Assembly: GCA_013813715.1 (NCBI GenBank)
Contig: JACCRF010000030.1
Coordinates: 1 to 64,000 of the forward strand
Direction: 5' to 3'
Source of the DNA: Gemmatimonadaceae bacterium
Lineage (GTDB): Bacteria; Gemmatimonadota; Gemmatimonadetes; Gemmatimonadales; Gemmatimonadaceae
DNA: 64,000 nt
The notes beneath the pieces were generated by a model. That model made no database searches. It was not told the DNA's origin and saw only the letters and a program-made list of their open reading frames with translations. Position numbers and translations under genes: made by a program. Every line of letters starts with the position of its first letter. The first letter of the stretch is position 1. Positions 32,903 through 41,264 of the stretch are shown here, in pieces.

Positions 32903-33007
32903 CGGCGGAACCGAGAACCACCCGGCGGCCGGCCTCCGGCTCGGTAAGGCGCTGCCGGCCGCGGGCTGAAGCGAAACTGCAACCGATCGCTACTAAGGTT
33001 CAGGAGT

Positions 33008-33083
33008 CTCCCGTCGTTTCTGTTCGAGCCGGTAGACGGGAGCGCCTTTTGTGGCCGGAAGCCGGTCGCACTATTTTCCGGCC
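33008..33083. terminator. hairpins between the convergent ZIP and PDZ genes
   Basis: CTCCCGTC at 33008 pairs with GACGGGAG at 33035-33042, followed by CGCCTTTT. GGCCGGAA at 33053 pairs with TTCCGGCC at 33076-33083. Both 8-bp stems lie between convergent genes and may end transcription. The loop of the first is long, so the call is tentative. Confidence 0.45.
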
Positions 33084-33120
33084 TCTCCCTAGCCTCGCAA
33101 TCTCGAAATTTCGGAAAGAA

Positions 33121-33984
33121 TCACTTTTTCTGAGTTTTCGGTTTCGCCGCCGACTTCTCCTTCAGCGGCTCGAGCTCCTCCAGGAGAATCTCGTTCAGCG
33201 GCTCGAGCTCCTCCAGGAGAATCTCGCCGTCACGATCGAGGAGCATGTCGCCCTGTGGACGAATCACGCGCACGCGACTTGGCGCGCGCATGCGCGGGAA
33301 TCCCTCGAGCCTCATCTTCCTCAACCCTTCCATGTCCATGCGCCTGAGGCCCTCGAAATCCTCGAGCCTCATCCGCTCCATCGGCGCCATCTGCATGGCT
33401 CCATCCCGGAACATGAACGCGTTGCCCGGGCCGTCGAAGTGGAAGCCGAACGCGCGATTGCCCCGCATCAGGTCGGATGCCCGGCCGGCTGTCACTCGGA
33501 CATCGCGCACTCGTCCTCCCGAATACACGCGCAGACTTGCGATGGCGCCCGGCGTGAGCTTGCCGACTTCACGCGTCAGCCGGCGCGCGGGCAGGCCGGC
33601 CGCATACTCGTCGCCCGCATCGGCGGACGACACCCTGAGATCGACTCCATTTATCGAGACTATCCGGTCACCCTCGATGATGCCCGCCGTCTCGGCGGGC
33701 CCTTTGGGCGTCACATGGGAGACGAAAACACCCAGGGTATCGCGGACGCTTCCGGTCGACCCGAGCTGAATCCCGAGCGCGGCGCGCTTGATGAGCGCCG
33801 AATCCATCAGCGACGACCGAATGATGCGGCATTCGGTTTTGCCGTCGGTCGTGACGCACTCCGGCGCGGGAGCGCGTATCGGTGCAGGCCGCCTCGGTGG
33901 AGCCGGTGTGCGGGGTTCCTGGGCCTCTAGTACGCCGGCGCAGACTGCTGCCGCGCCCGTGAATATCGAAAGAATGATACGCAT
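33121..33984 (-). CDS. secreted PDZ-domain protein with duplicated acidic tail
   Basis: A 287-residue protein with a signal peptide (about 1-20, MRIILSIFTG to LEAQ), a Pro-rich linker, and one PDZ domain (about 70-165: ALGIQLGSTGSVRDTLGVFV, GPAETAGIIEGDRIVSINGV). A Met/Arg/Glu-rich helical stretch follows, then a tail in which an 11-residue unit (EILLEELEPLN/K) occurs twice. I see no protease active site, so it is probably a binding or scaffold protein in the envelope. I chose ATG 33984 because upstream codons read as non-protein. It sits between the two metal-transport gene sets but is transcribed the other way. Confidence 0.8.
   Translation of the reverse strand: MRIILSIFTGAAAVCAGVLEAQEPRTPAPPRRPAPIRAPAPECVTTDGKTECRIIRSSLMDSALIKRAALGIQLGSTGSVRDTLGVFVSHVTPKGPAETAGIIEGDRIVSINGVDLRVSSADAGDEYAAGLPARRLTREVGKLTPGAIASLRVYSGGRVRDVRVTAGRASDLMRGNRAFGFHFDGPGNAFMFRDGAMQMAPMERMRLEDFEGLRRMDMEGLRKMRLEGFPRMRAPSRVRVIRPQGDMLLDRDGEILLEELEPLNEILLEELEPLKEKSAAKPKTQKK
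33161..33226. repeat. perfect 33-base tandem duplication inside the PDZ gene
   Basis: Bases 33161-33193 are repeated without any difference at 33194-33226. This adds exactly 11 codons in frame to the C-terminal tail. The identity implies a recent event. Confidence 0.95.
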
Positions 33985-34085
33985 TGCCGTGTCTCCGGAT
34001 GACGGGGTTTCGTAGTCGTATGACAGCGGCCGACCGGATAGGGTTGCCGGTGCCGAAAGGTGGCCTGCCCGGGCATATTTGACCG

Positions 34086-35234
34086 ATGGCCACGACAGTC
34101 GAACCCCCGGGCAGAACGCGTCACGAGCCTGATCTTCACACCTTCGAACACCATTGGCAGGACGAAGCGGACGCGGCTTTCCTTTACCGTATTCTCGCGG
34201 CCTCCGAGCCTGACGCGCGCAAGAAGGGGATCTATTCGCGGCTGGCCGAGGTTGAGGACAGGCATGTGGTCGTCTGGGGAGAGTTGCTGGCGAAGCACGG
34301 CCATCCGCCAAAGTTTTTCAAGCCAAGCACACGCGCACGCGCGCTGGCTGGTCTCGGGAAATTGTTCGGGCCCGGTTTCCTGCTGCCGATGCTGCTCGAA
34401 GAAGAGGGTCGCGAGGTCAAGGCATATCTCGACATGCATCGCGCCACGCCGGCGGGGGCGCCCGGGGGTGGCGAGGCACTCACCCTCGCGAAGGAGTCGG
34501 CCGAGCATGCGACCACCCTCGCGGGAATCGCCGGCAAGAGCGGCGAGCCGTGGCATCGGACGGGGTCCGGCGGATTTCTCAGGAACGTGGTTTACGGATT
34601 CAACGACGGACTTACGGCGAACTTCGGACTCGTCGCCGGCATCATCGGCGCGAGCGTCGCCCAGGAGCATCAGGCGGTGATCGTCGCCGGCGTCGCGGGC
34701 CTCATTGCCGACGCGCTGTCCATGGGCTCGAGCGGATACCTGGCGGCTAAGAGCGAGCGTGAGGTTTACGACTACGAGATCGCGATGGAGCGCGACGAAA
34801 TTGCGCTGATGCCCGAGATCGAGCGTGACGAGCTGGCGCTCATTTACGAGGCCAAGGGGATGGACGCCGACTCGGCGCACCGGCTCGCAACGCAGGTGAT
34901 GGCCGACCCCGAGCGGATGCTCGAGGAGCAGGTACAAGAGGAGCTGAAGATCGGAGAGCAGACCATCCCGCCATTTCGCGAGGGCTGGGTGACCGGACTG
35001 GCGACGGCGTTCGGAGCGATCATTCCGGTGTTTCCTTTCTTCTTTGCGCGCGGCCCGACGGCGATCGCGATGTCATTTGGTTTTTCGATGCTGTCGCATT
35101 TTCTGGTCGGCGCGGCGCGGTCGGTATTCACTGGCCGCAGTATTCTCCGCTCGGGCCTCGACATGTTTGTCGTCGGCCTGGGCGTGGCGGTCGTCGGCTA
35201 TTTCGTGGGTGACTGGGTGGGGAAGGTCTTCTAG
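34086..35234 (+). CDS. mbfA: ferritin-like/VIT1 fusion membrane protein (MbfA-type iron exporter)
   Basis: A 382-residue protein. The N-terminal 160 residues form a rubrerythrin-like four-helix domain with di-iron ligands in EHHWQDEADAAFLY, RLAEVEDRHVV, EEEGREVKAY and AKESAEHA. The C-terminal part is a VIT1/CCC1-family membrane domain with VVYGFNDGLTANFGLVAGI, LIADALSMGSSGYLAAKSE and a charged loop between helices. This is the architecture of MbfA, the membrane-bound ferritin that exports iron and protects against peroxide in Rhizobiales. In VIT1 relatives the same fold moves Fe or Mn out of the cytosol. It lies about 1.2 kb from the multicopper-oxidase/ZIP operon, giving import and export of metal in one region. 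Confidence 0.92.
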   Translation: MATTVEPPGRTRHEPDLHTFEHHWQDEADAAFLYRILAASEPDARKKGIYSRLAEVEDRHVVVWGELLAKHGHPPKFFKPSTRARALAGLGKLFGPGFLLPMLLEEEGREVKAYLDMHRATPAGAPGGGEALTLAKESAEHATTLAGIAGKSGEPWHRTGSGGFLRNVVYGFNDGLTANFGLVAGIIGASVAQEHQAVIVAGVAGLIADALSMGSSGYLAAKSEREVYDYEIAMERDEIALMPEIERDELALIYEAKGMDADSAHRLATQVMADPERMLEEQVQEELKIGEQTIPPFREGWVTGLATAFGAIIPVFPFFFARGPTAIAMSFGFSMLSHFLVGAARSVFTGRSILRSGLDMFVVGLGVAVVGYFVGDWVGKVF

Positions 35235-35240
35235 TGGGTG

Positions 35241-35308
35241 GCAGTTTAACCCCAAGAGAACAAATCTATTTTGTCCCTAATAGTCTTTTTTTGTTTTTTG
35301 GGAACTGC
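35241..35308. terminator. bidirectional terminator-like inverted repeat
   Basis: GCAGTT at 35241 pairs with AACTGC at 35303-35308, CCCAA with TTGGG, and ACAAA with TTTGT, making an interrupted stem with A/T runs on both strands. It lies between the convergent mbfA-like gene and leuS, where termination from both sides is needed. Confidence 0.5.
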
Positions 35309-35312
35309 GGAA

Positions 35313-37775
35313 TCAGGCAACGATGTTGAGCAATCGCCCGGGAACGAAGATGATCTTTCTCGGCGGGCCGGTGACGAACTTGGCGATAGACGGTTCCTGC
35401 ATCGCCGCGGCGACCGCATCGTCCTGGCCGATGTCGCGGGCAACTGATACCGTGCCGCGGGTTTTTCCGTTCACCTGCACCACCAGACTGATCGTCTCGT
35501 CAGTCGCGCGATCGCTGTCGAACGCGGGCCAGCCGGAATCGAACACGCTGCCCGAGTGGCCGAGCTTCTCCCATAGCTCTTCCGCGATGTGCGGCGCGAA
35601 TGGCGACACGAGCTGCACAACCGGCTCGACCTCGTCGCGCGCAGGCACTCGCTCGCCGCGGCGGAGGACATTCATGTACTCCATCATCGCCGCGACCGCG
35701 GTGTTGTAGCTGAGGCGCGGGATGTCGTCGCCGACTTTGCGAATCGTCTGGTGCAGCTTCCGCATCACGTCCCGGTCGGGGGCGCGGTCAACCGAACCCT
35801 GATCCGTAGCCGCGCCCACCGACGCCCACAACCGGTCGAGGAACCGCTTTACGCCGGAGATACTCGCGTCGCGGAAATCGCCACCCTCCTCGAACGGACC
35901 GAGGAACATGAGATACATGCGGAAGGCGTCCGCTCCCCATTTATCGATGTATTCATCGGGTACGACGACATTCCCGCGACTCTTGGACATCTTCGAGCCG
36001 TTGCGCACGATCAGGCCATGCGCGCGGAATCGGCGGTAGGGTTCGTCGAATCCGAGAAAGCCCATGTCGTGCAGCACCATCGTTACGAACCGCGAGTAGA
36101 GCAGGTGCAGAACCGCGTGCTCGTTACCGCCGATGTAGCTATTCACCGGAAGCCAGCGCTGGGTGATTCCGGGGTCGAACGGAACCTCGTCGATTCCCAC
36201 ACTGGGGTAACGCAGGAAATACCAGGCGCTGTCGAGAAACGTGTCGGAGACGTCGGTCTCGCGCCGTGCCATGCGGTTGCATTTCGGGCATGCGACGCGA
36301 TACCAGCTCTCGTGGCGCGCCAGCGGTGACATCCCCGAATCGTCGGGCTTGAAATCCTCGACGTAAGGGAGCACCACCGGCAGGTCATCCTCCGGCACCG
36401 GCACCGCGCCGCATTCGTCACAGTAGATGATCGGAATCGGGGGGCCCCAATACCGCTGTCGCGAAATGCACCAGTCATGCAGCCGGTAATTCACGATCGG
36501 CGACCCGGAGCTCTTCGCGGTGAGCATCTCGACGATTGCGCTCTTCGCTTCTTCCACGCGCATGCCGTCGAAGCGCCCCGAGTTCACGAGCACGCCGTTA
36601 CCTGATTCGGTGAACGCCCCGCTAAGCGGCGTGGTGGCGTCCTCGCCCTCTGCGCACACTACCCGCACGATCGGCAGCCCGAATACACTGGCGAACTCGA
36701 AGTCGCGCTCGTCGTGTCCCGGAACCGCCATAATCGCGCCGGTGCCGTACTCCATCAGTACGTAATCCGAAATCCATATCGGAATGTCCTCTCCGGTCGC
36801 CGGATTCGTCGCGTGCGCGCCCGTGAATACGCCGGTTTTCTCCGTGCTCGATTTCCGCGTAACGACATCCTGCTTCGCGCTTAGCGCCAGATACCGATCG
36901 ACGGCGCTCTTGTAAACGCTGCTCGTCAGCTCAGCGACCATCGGATGCTCGGGCGCCAGAACCAGATACGTGCCACCGAAGATCGTGTCCGGCCGGGTCG
37001 TGAAAACGGGTATCACATCGCCCCCGCCCGTCGTTGCCGGAAAGATGATCTGCGCACCCTCAGACCGGCCGATCCAGTTCCGCTGCGCGGTTTTCGTGGT
37101 CTCTGACCAGTCAAGCCTGTCGAGATTGGTGAGTAGACGCTCCGCGTAGTCGCTGATCCGGAAGAACCACTGGCTCAGAAAGCGCTGCTCGACCGGCGTG
37201 TCGCATCGCTCGCACGCTCCGCCAATTACCTGCTCGTTGGCGAGCACGGTCTTGCAGCTCGGGCACCAATTGACTGCCGCCTGCTTCTTGTAGGCGAGTC
37301 CGTGTTTCAGCAATTGGAGAAAAACCCATTGCGTCCACTTGTAGTAATCCGGGTCCGTGGTGGCCAGCGATTTCGTCCAGTCCACCATCAGCCCCGCGCG
37401 CTCAAGTTGGCGCCTGAAGTTGACGATGTTCTGCGGGATCAGCTCCATGGGATGCTGGCCCACCTTCAGCGCGTAGTTCTCGGAATGAATGCCGAACGCG
37501 TCGTAACCCAGCGGCTCGAATACGTTGTGCCCCTGAAGACGCTGGAATCGTCCGTAGATGTCATTGCCGACGAACGCGAAAAGGTTTCCGACGTGGAGTC
37601 CTTCCGCGGACGGATACGGAAACATCATCAGGGCATAGAACGGGTCGGCGGCGCCAGCTATATCGGCGATGTTTGTCCGGTGCTCGCTCCAGATCCGCCG
37701 CCATTTCTCCTCGATGGCGGTGGGATCGTAGCCCGTCGTCTCTTCGTGCGGGATCGCGTTCACCGACTTGTCCAT
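35313..37775 (-). CDS. leuS: leucyl-tRNA synthetase
   Basis: An 820-residue class I aminoacyl-tRNA synthetase that charges tRNA-Leu. The HIGH-type motif appears as HVGN in PYPSAEGLHVGNLF (about 57), a Cys-rich insertion CPSCKTVLANEQVIGGACERC-like region lies at about 170-190, and the CP1 editing domain contains TTRPDTIFGGTYLVLAPEHP. A second zinc-like CPKCNR follows near 495. KMSKS occurs in NGSKMSKSRGN (about 594). The anticodon-binding and C-terminal domains are complete, and the length is normal. The gene is convergent with the exporter and divergent from a small membrane-protein gene 41 bases upstream. Confidence 0.97.
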   Translation of the reverse strand: MDKSVNAIPHEETTGYDPTAIEEKWRRIWSEHRTNIADIAGAADPFYALMMFPYPSAEGLHVGNLFAFVGNDIYGRFQRLQGHNVFEPLGYDAFGIHSENYALKVGQHPMELIPQNIVNFRRQLERAGLMVDWTKSLATTDPDYYKWTQWVFLQLLKHGLAYKKQAAVNWCPSCKTVLANEQVIGGACERCDTPVEQRFLSQWFFRISDYAERLLTNLDRLDWSETTKTAQRNWIGRSEGAQIIFPATTGGGDVIPVFTTRPDTIFGGTYLVLAPEHPMVAELTSSVYKSAVDRYLALSAKQDVVTRKSSTEKTGVFTGAHATNPATGEDIPIWISDYVLMEYGTGAIMAVPGHDERDFEFASVFGLPIVRVVCAEGEDATTPLSGAFTESGNGVLVNSGRFDGMRVEEAKSAIVEMLTAKSSGSPIVNYRLHDWCISRQRYWGPPIPIIYCDECGAVPVPEDDLPVVLPYVEDFKPDDSGMSPLARHESWYRVACPKCNRMARRETDVSDTFLDSAWYFLRYPSVGIDEVPFDPGITQRWLPVNSYIGGNEHAVLHLLYSRFVTMVLHDMGFLGFDEPYRRFRAHGLIVRNGSKMSKSRGNVVVPDEYIDKWGADAFRMYLMFLGPFEEGGDFRDASISGVKRFLDRLWASVGAATDQGSVDRAPDRDVMRKLHQTIRKVGDDIPRLSYNTAVAAMMEYMNVLRRGERVPARDEVEPVVQLVSPFAPHIAEELWEKLGHSGSVFDSGWPAFDSDRATDETISLVVQVNGKTRGTVSVARDIGQDDAVAAAMQEPSIAKFVTGPPRKIIFVPGRLLNIVA

Positions 37776-37816
37776 GATTACAAACTAGCGTCACCCTTCC
37801 ACACTTTCACCCCGGC

Positions 37817-38236
37817 ATGCACCAACCGTATTCGATGCGCGCCCAAGCCGCACTCACCGACATCGACCCGGCCTTCACGGCATCGTGGCAGGGCATTCCG
37901 ATCGTTGACATCAGGCCCGAAGGGCTGTTGAGTCCGATCGTCGGCATGCTTCAGCGGCAGACTGCGATCGTAATCGCAGGGTCGCTCGTGATATTTCACG
38001 TCGGGATCGGGTGGATTGGGTGGCGTTTGTTCCACGTCCTCTCGCCCGAAGTCCGCGAAGCATTCCTCGCCTCAAGCGAGGTACGTTCGAGCGAGGAGCA
38101 CAGCGACAGCATCGATCAGATCGCCGGCGCCGCGACCTCGCTAAGTTCGGCGGCGAGGCGCGTCGCCCAGCGCGTCGGGACGTTCAGGCTCGGGGATACG
38201 CCGGCGAGAGGGACGCCCGCCGTTTTGATGCCCTGA
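37817..38236 (+). CDS. hypothetical single-pass membrane protein
   Basis: I do not recognise this protein of up to 139 residues. One transmembrane helix lies at about 50-70 (TAIVIAGSLVIFHVGIGW), preceded by a polar N-terminus and followed by a helical tail with Ser/Arg-rich text (VLSPEVREAFLASSEVRSSE). The ATG at 37817 is only 41 bases from the leuS start, and ATG 37835 is an alternative start. Codon use matches the neighbouring genes, so I think it is real. The region 38237-38517 after it holds several copies of GCCGGC-type palindromes and no gene I can see. Confidence 0.5.
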   Translation: MHQPYSMRAQAALTDIDPAFTASWQGIPIVDIRPEGLLSPIVGMLQRQTAIVIAGSLVIFHVGIGWIGWRLFHVLSPEVREAFLASSEVRSSEEHSDSIDQIAGAATSLSSAARRVAQRVGTFRLGDTPARGTPAVLMP

Positions 38237-38517
38237 AGTGCTTGCCTAAGTACGGAACTACCGTGCTGCCGGCTGCCGGCTACAAAAGGCGCTTCCGGCT
38301 TCGGGCTCGACCAGAACGACGGATGTTGGAGTCTTCCGAGCTCTGTCTCAACTTCAAATATCTCCATGCCGTCTCTGATCCTTCCGATCCGCTCGATTGC
38401 TTTCTGCCAGTTCCGATTGAGCAGGCAGCCGGCAGCGCCCCATCGAGCCGGTGGCCGGCAGCCCGGTCGTTCTCAGTTCCGTACCTGTTGGCCCCTCGCT
38501 TACGCGACGATTCCAGC

Positions 38518-39633
38518 CTACGGCTTGCCACTCAATAGAGACTCCATCGGTTCGAGCCTCGCCCCCTGTTCCGTACAAACTGCAAACCTCTGCCCCTCGT
38601 AAAGCGATACGCCGGCGTACTGGCCGCGCGCGTTGATCACGTAGAACTCGAGCCCGAAATTGGGATGGCCCCCGTCGTTGAGCAGTCTCTTCTCGATCGT
38701 GTTCTTCTGAATCCGGCGGCAGACGTCGATCGCCGCATCCTTTGGATGCATTCCGAGGCGCATGTTCTCCACGATCTGATACGAAGCAAGACTGAACAGA
38801 TTGGCTTCGCCGCGTCCGGTTGAGCCCGCGGCTCCCACTTCACCGTTCACATAGAGTCCGGCGCCGAGTATCGGCGAATCGCCGACGCGGCCGGGGATCT
38901 TCCACGCAAGGCCGCTGGTTGTCGTGACGCCGCAGATCTCGCCCTTCGCGTTTACGCCATCGCAGTTGATCGTACCGTACTGGTGGCGGCCGTCCATCAG
39001 TCCCTCGGCCACCATTTCGGCGCGCACCCTGCATTCAGCGTCGGAACGGCTCTTCGGGTCGAGGTAGTGCAAGGGATCTGTCCGCCGCTTCCACTCGAGC
39101 CACCGTCCGCGCGATCGTTCGGTATTGAGGTCAGGCTCTATCGCAAAGCCCATGTTGCGAGCGAACCGCTGGGCGCCTTCACCCACCAGGAGATGATGGT
39201 CTGTCTGCTCGAGGACCGCCTTGGCGACGAGCGACGGCGTACGCACTCCTTCGAGCGCGGCGACGCCACCGGCACGCTTCTTCGGTCCGTGCATCACTGA
39301 CGAATCGAGCTGGACGACACCATCCGCGTTCGGGAGGCCGCCGTATCCGACACTTGTGTCGAGTGGATCGAGCTCGACTATGTTCACTCCGGCGACGAGG
39401 GCATCCAGCACATCCGATCCACCCATCATCATCTGGAACGATTTCTCGACCGCGGTCTGAGATCCCCCGTTCCTGTAGACGTTGCCGTTGTCGGACGAGA
39501 CCACCACGGGCGTTGCCGCAGAGCGTTGCATCACCTGAGGCGCAGCCGCCTCGGCCTTTCCGCCGATTGCGAGAGAGACACTGGCTGCGGTGCCGGCGCG
39601 AACAAAGCCCCTGCGGTTGATCCTCGAGCCCAT
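38518..39633 (-). CDS. Tat-exported N4-glycosylasparaginase/isoaspartyl peptidase family
   Basis: A 371-residue Ntn-hydrolase precursor. The Tat signal is INRRGFVRAG (about 5-14). The family cleaves itself before a Thr that becomes the nucleophile. Here it is probably the Thr in HQYGTINCDGVNAKG (about 223). After it come TTTSGLAWKIPGRVGDSPI and GAGLYVNGEVGAAGSTGRGE, which are conserved in aspartylglucosaminidase. The enzyme would hydrolyse GlcNAc-Asn, or beta-aspartyl peptides, in the periplasm. It is divergent from aspartate ammonia-lyase by about 70 bases, so asparagine or aspartate release followed by deamination is a tempting pathway, but that is inference. Confidence 0.92.
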   Translation of the reverse strand: MGSRINRRGFVRAGTAASVSLAIGGKAEAAAPQVMQRSAATPVVVSSDNGNVYRNGGSQTAVEKSFQMMMGGSDVLDALVAGVNIVELDPLDTSVGYGGLPNADGVVQLDSSVMHGPKKRAGGVAALEGVRTPSLVAKAVLEQTDHHLLVGEGAQRFARNMGFAIEPDLNTERSRGRWLEWKRRTDPLHYLDPKSRSDAECRVRAEMVAEGLMDGRHQYGTINCDGVNAKGEICGVTTTSGLAWKIPGRVGDSPILGAGLYVNGEVGAAGSTGRGEANLFSLASYQIVENMRLGMHPKDAAIDVCRRIQKNTIEKRLLNDGGHPNFGLEFYVINARGQYAGVSLYEGQRFAVCTEQGARLEPMESLLSGKP

Positions 39634-39704
39634 GGTATGCTCCCGTCATGCGGTGAGTTTCGGCTTCGCTTAACCTACGAACCGGCGATAGTTTCCCGCT
39701 ATCC

Positions 39705-41141
39705 ATGAGCACTCCCATCGAAGGGAACGAGCAGCGTTCCGGACACGAACCCACGACGCGGCGCGAGCACGATCTCCTCGGCCACCGCGACGTGCCGGCA
39801 GACGCCCTCTATGGAATCCAGACCCTCCGCGCGATGGAGAATTTCGCCATCAGCGGTGTGGAGCTGTGTGATTTTCCGACGCTTGTTGGCGCTGTCGCCG
39901 CGGTCAAGGAAGCCGCCGCCGAGGCCAATCGCGAGCTCGGGCTGCTGGACGATGTCGTGGCAGACGCAATCGTAGCCGCCTGCCGCGAAGTCCGAGCCGA
40001 TCTGCACACGGCGCATTTCAGAGTTGACATGATACAAGGCGGAGCCGGCACGTCCACGAACATGAACGCGAACGAGGTTATCGCGAACCGTGCTCTCGAG
40101 CTCATGGGGCGCCCGCGCGGCGACTACGACACCGTGCACCCGAATACGCATGTGAATCTCAGCCAGTCGACGAACGACGTGTATCCCACCGCCATCAAGC
40201 TCGCGATGCATCGCAGCATCGACGACCTGAAGGAAGCGATGGGCGCGCTCGCCGGTGCATTCCTGCTGAAGGGCGAAGAGTTCTCACCGTACCTCAAGAT
40301 GGGACGCACTCAGCTTCAGGACGCGGTGCCGATGACGCTGGGACAGGAGTTCACCGCGTTCGCGCATACGATGCTCGAGGACGTCGACCGGCTGACCGAA
40401 GCCCAGTCGCTGATCCGCGAAATAAATATGGGCGCTACAGCCATCGGTACCGGCATCACCGCGCAAAAGGGCTACGCCGAAGCCGTGAGAAAGCATCTGT
40501 CGCACATCACCGGACTCGAGCTGATAACCGCTCCAGACCTCGTCGAGGCGACGTCAGACACTGGCGTTTTCGTTCAGCTGTCGGGCGTTCTCAAGCGATG
40601 CGCCGTAAAACTGTCGAAGATCTGCAACGATCTCCGGCTGTTGAGTTCGGGGCCGCGCACCGGATTAGGGGAGATTAATCTCCCGCCGATGCAACCCGGA
40701 TCCTCCATCATGCCGGGCAAGGTCAATCCGGTGATACCCGAAGTCGTAAACCAGGTCTGCTTCGACATCATCGGCGGTGATGTCACCGTCACGATGGCGG
40801 CTGAAGGCGGACAACTCCAGCTCAACGTATTCGAGCCGATCATCGCGTACAGGCTACTCGGCGGAATGAGTATCCTAACGCGGGCATGCGGCGTGCTGCG
40901 TGAGCGCTGCGTTCTTGGAATCACCGCCAACGTCGGCCGGATGCGCTACTTCGTTGAGCATTCCGTCGGCATTGTCACGGCCCTCGTCCCCGTGCTCGGC
41001 TACGAGACAGCGAGCGAGATAGCGAAGGAGGCACTGGAATCAGGACGCGGGGTGTACGACCTCGTTTGCGACCGGGGTCTGATGACTCGTCAGGAGCTTG
41101 ACCGTGCGTTGAATCCGGAGGAGATGATTACTCCAAACTGA
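39705..41141 (+). CDS. aspA: aspartate ammonia-lyase
   Basis: A 478-residue member of the fumarase/aspartase superfamily that interconverts L-aspartate with fumarate and ammonia. The opening REHDLLGHRDVPADALYG, then QGGAGTSTNMNANEVIANRA, the NLSQSTNDVYPTA region, and the mobile-loop signature GSSIMPGKVNPVIPE (about 326-340, with the catalytic Ser) are all present. The LTEAQSLIREINMGATAIGT region is as in aspartases rather than class II fumarases, but fumarase activity cannot be excluded. Length and domains are normal. It is the only gene on its strand before the oxidase operon. Confidence 0.93.
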   Translation: MSTPIEGNEQRSGHEPTTRREHDLLGHRDVPADALYGIQTLRAMENFAISGVELCDFPTLVGAVAAVKEAAAEANRELGLLDDVVADAIVAACREVRADLHTAHFRVDMIQGGAGTSTNMNANEVIANRALELMGRPRGDYDTVHPNTHVNLSQSTNDVYPTAIKLAMHRSIDDLKEAMGALAGAFLLKGEEFSPYLKMGRTQLQDAVPMTLGQEFTAFAHTMLEDVDRLTEAQSLIREINMGATAIGTGITAQKGYAEAVRKHLSHITGLELITAPDLVEATSDTGVFVQLSGVLKRCAVKLSKICNDLRLLSSGPRTGLGEINLPPMQPGSSIMPGKVNPVIPEVVNQVCFDIIGGDVTVTMAAEGGQLQLNVFEPIIAYRLLGGMSILTRACGVLRERCVLGITANVGRMRYFVEHSVGIVTALVPVLGYETASEIAKEALESGRGVYDLVCDRGLMTRQELDRALNPEEMITPN

Positions 41142-41264
41142 GACGCACGATACTCCCGATGAAGCATTGAAGACGTTAGCTTTTCAGCGATTTTACCACC
41201 CCGAAGGACCGTTCGCCCGTCTCCTCCCCGCTCGCTCTGAAACGATGGACCTAAAGGAACCGGA

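Noticed and set aside
38011-38538. A 175-codon open frame after the small membrane protein gene
   Set aside because: Its composition is Arg/Ser/Pro-rich with no motif, and it overlaps a better gene in another frame.
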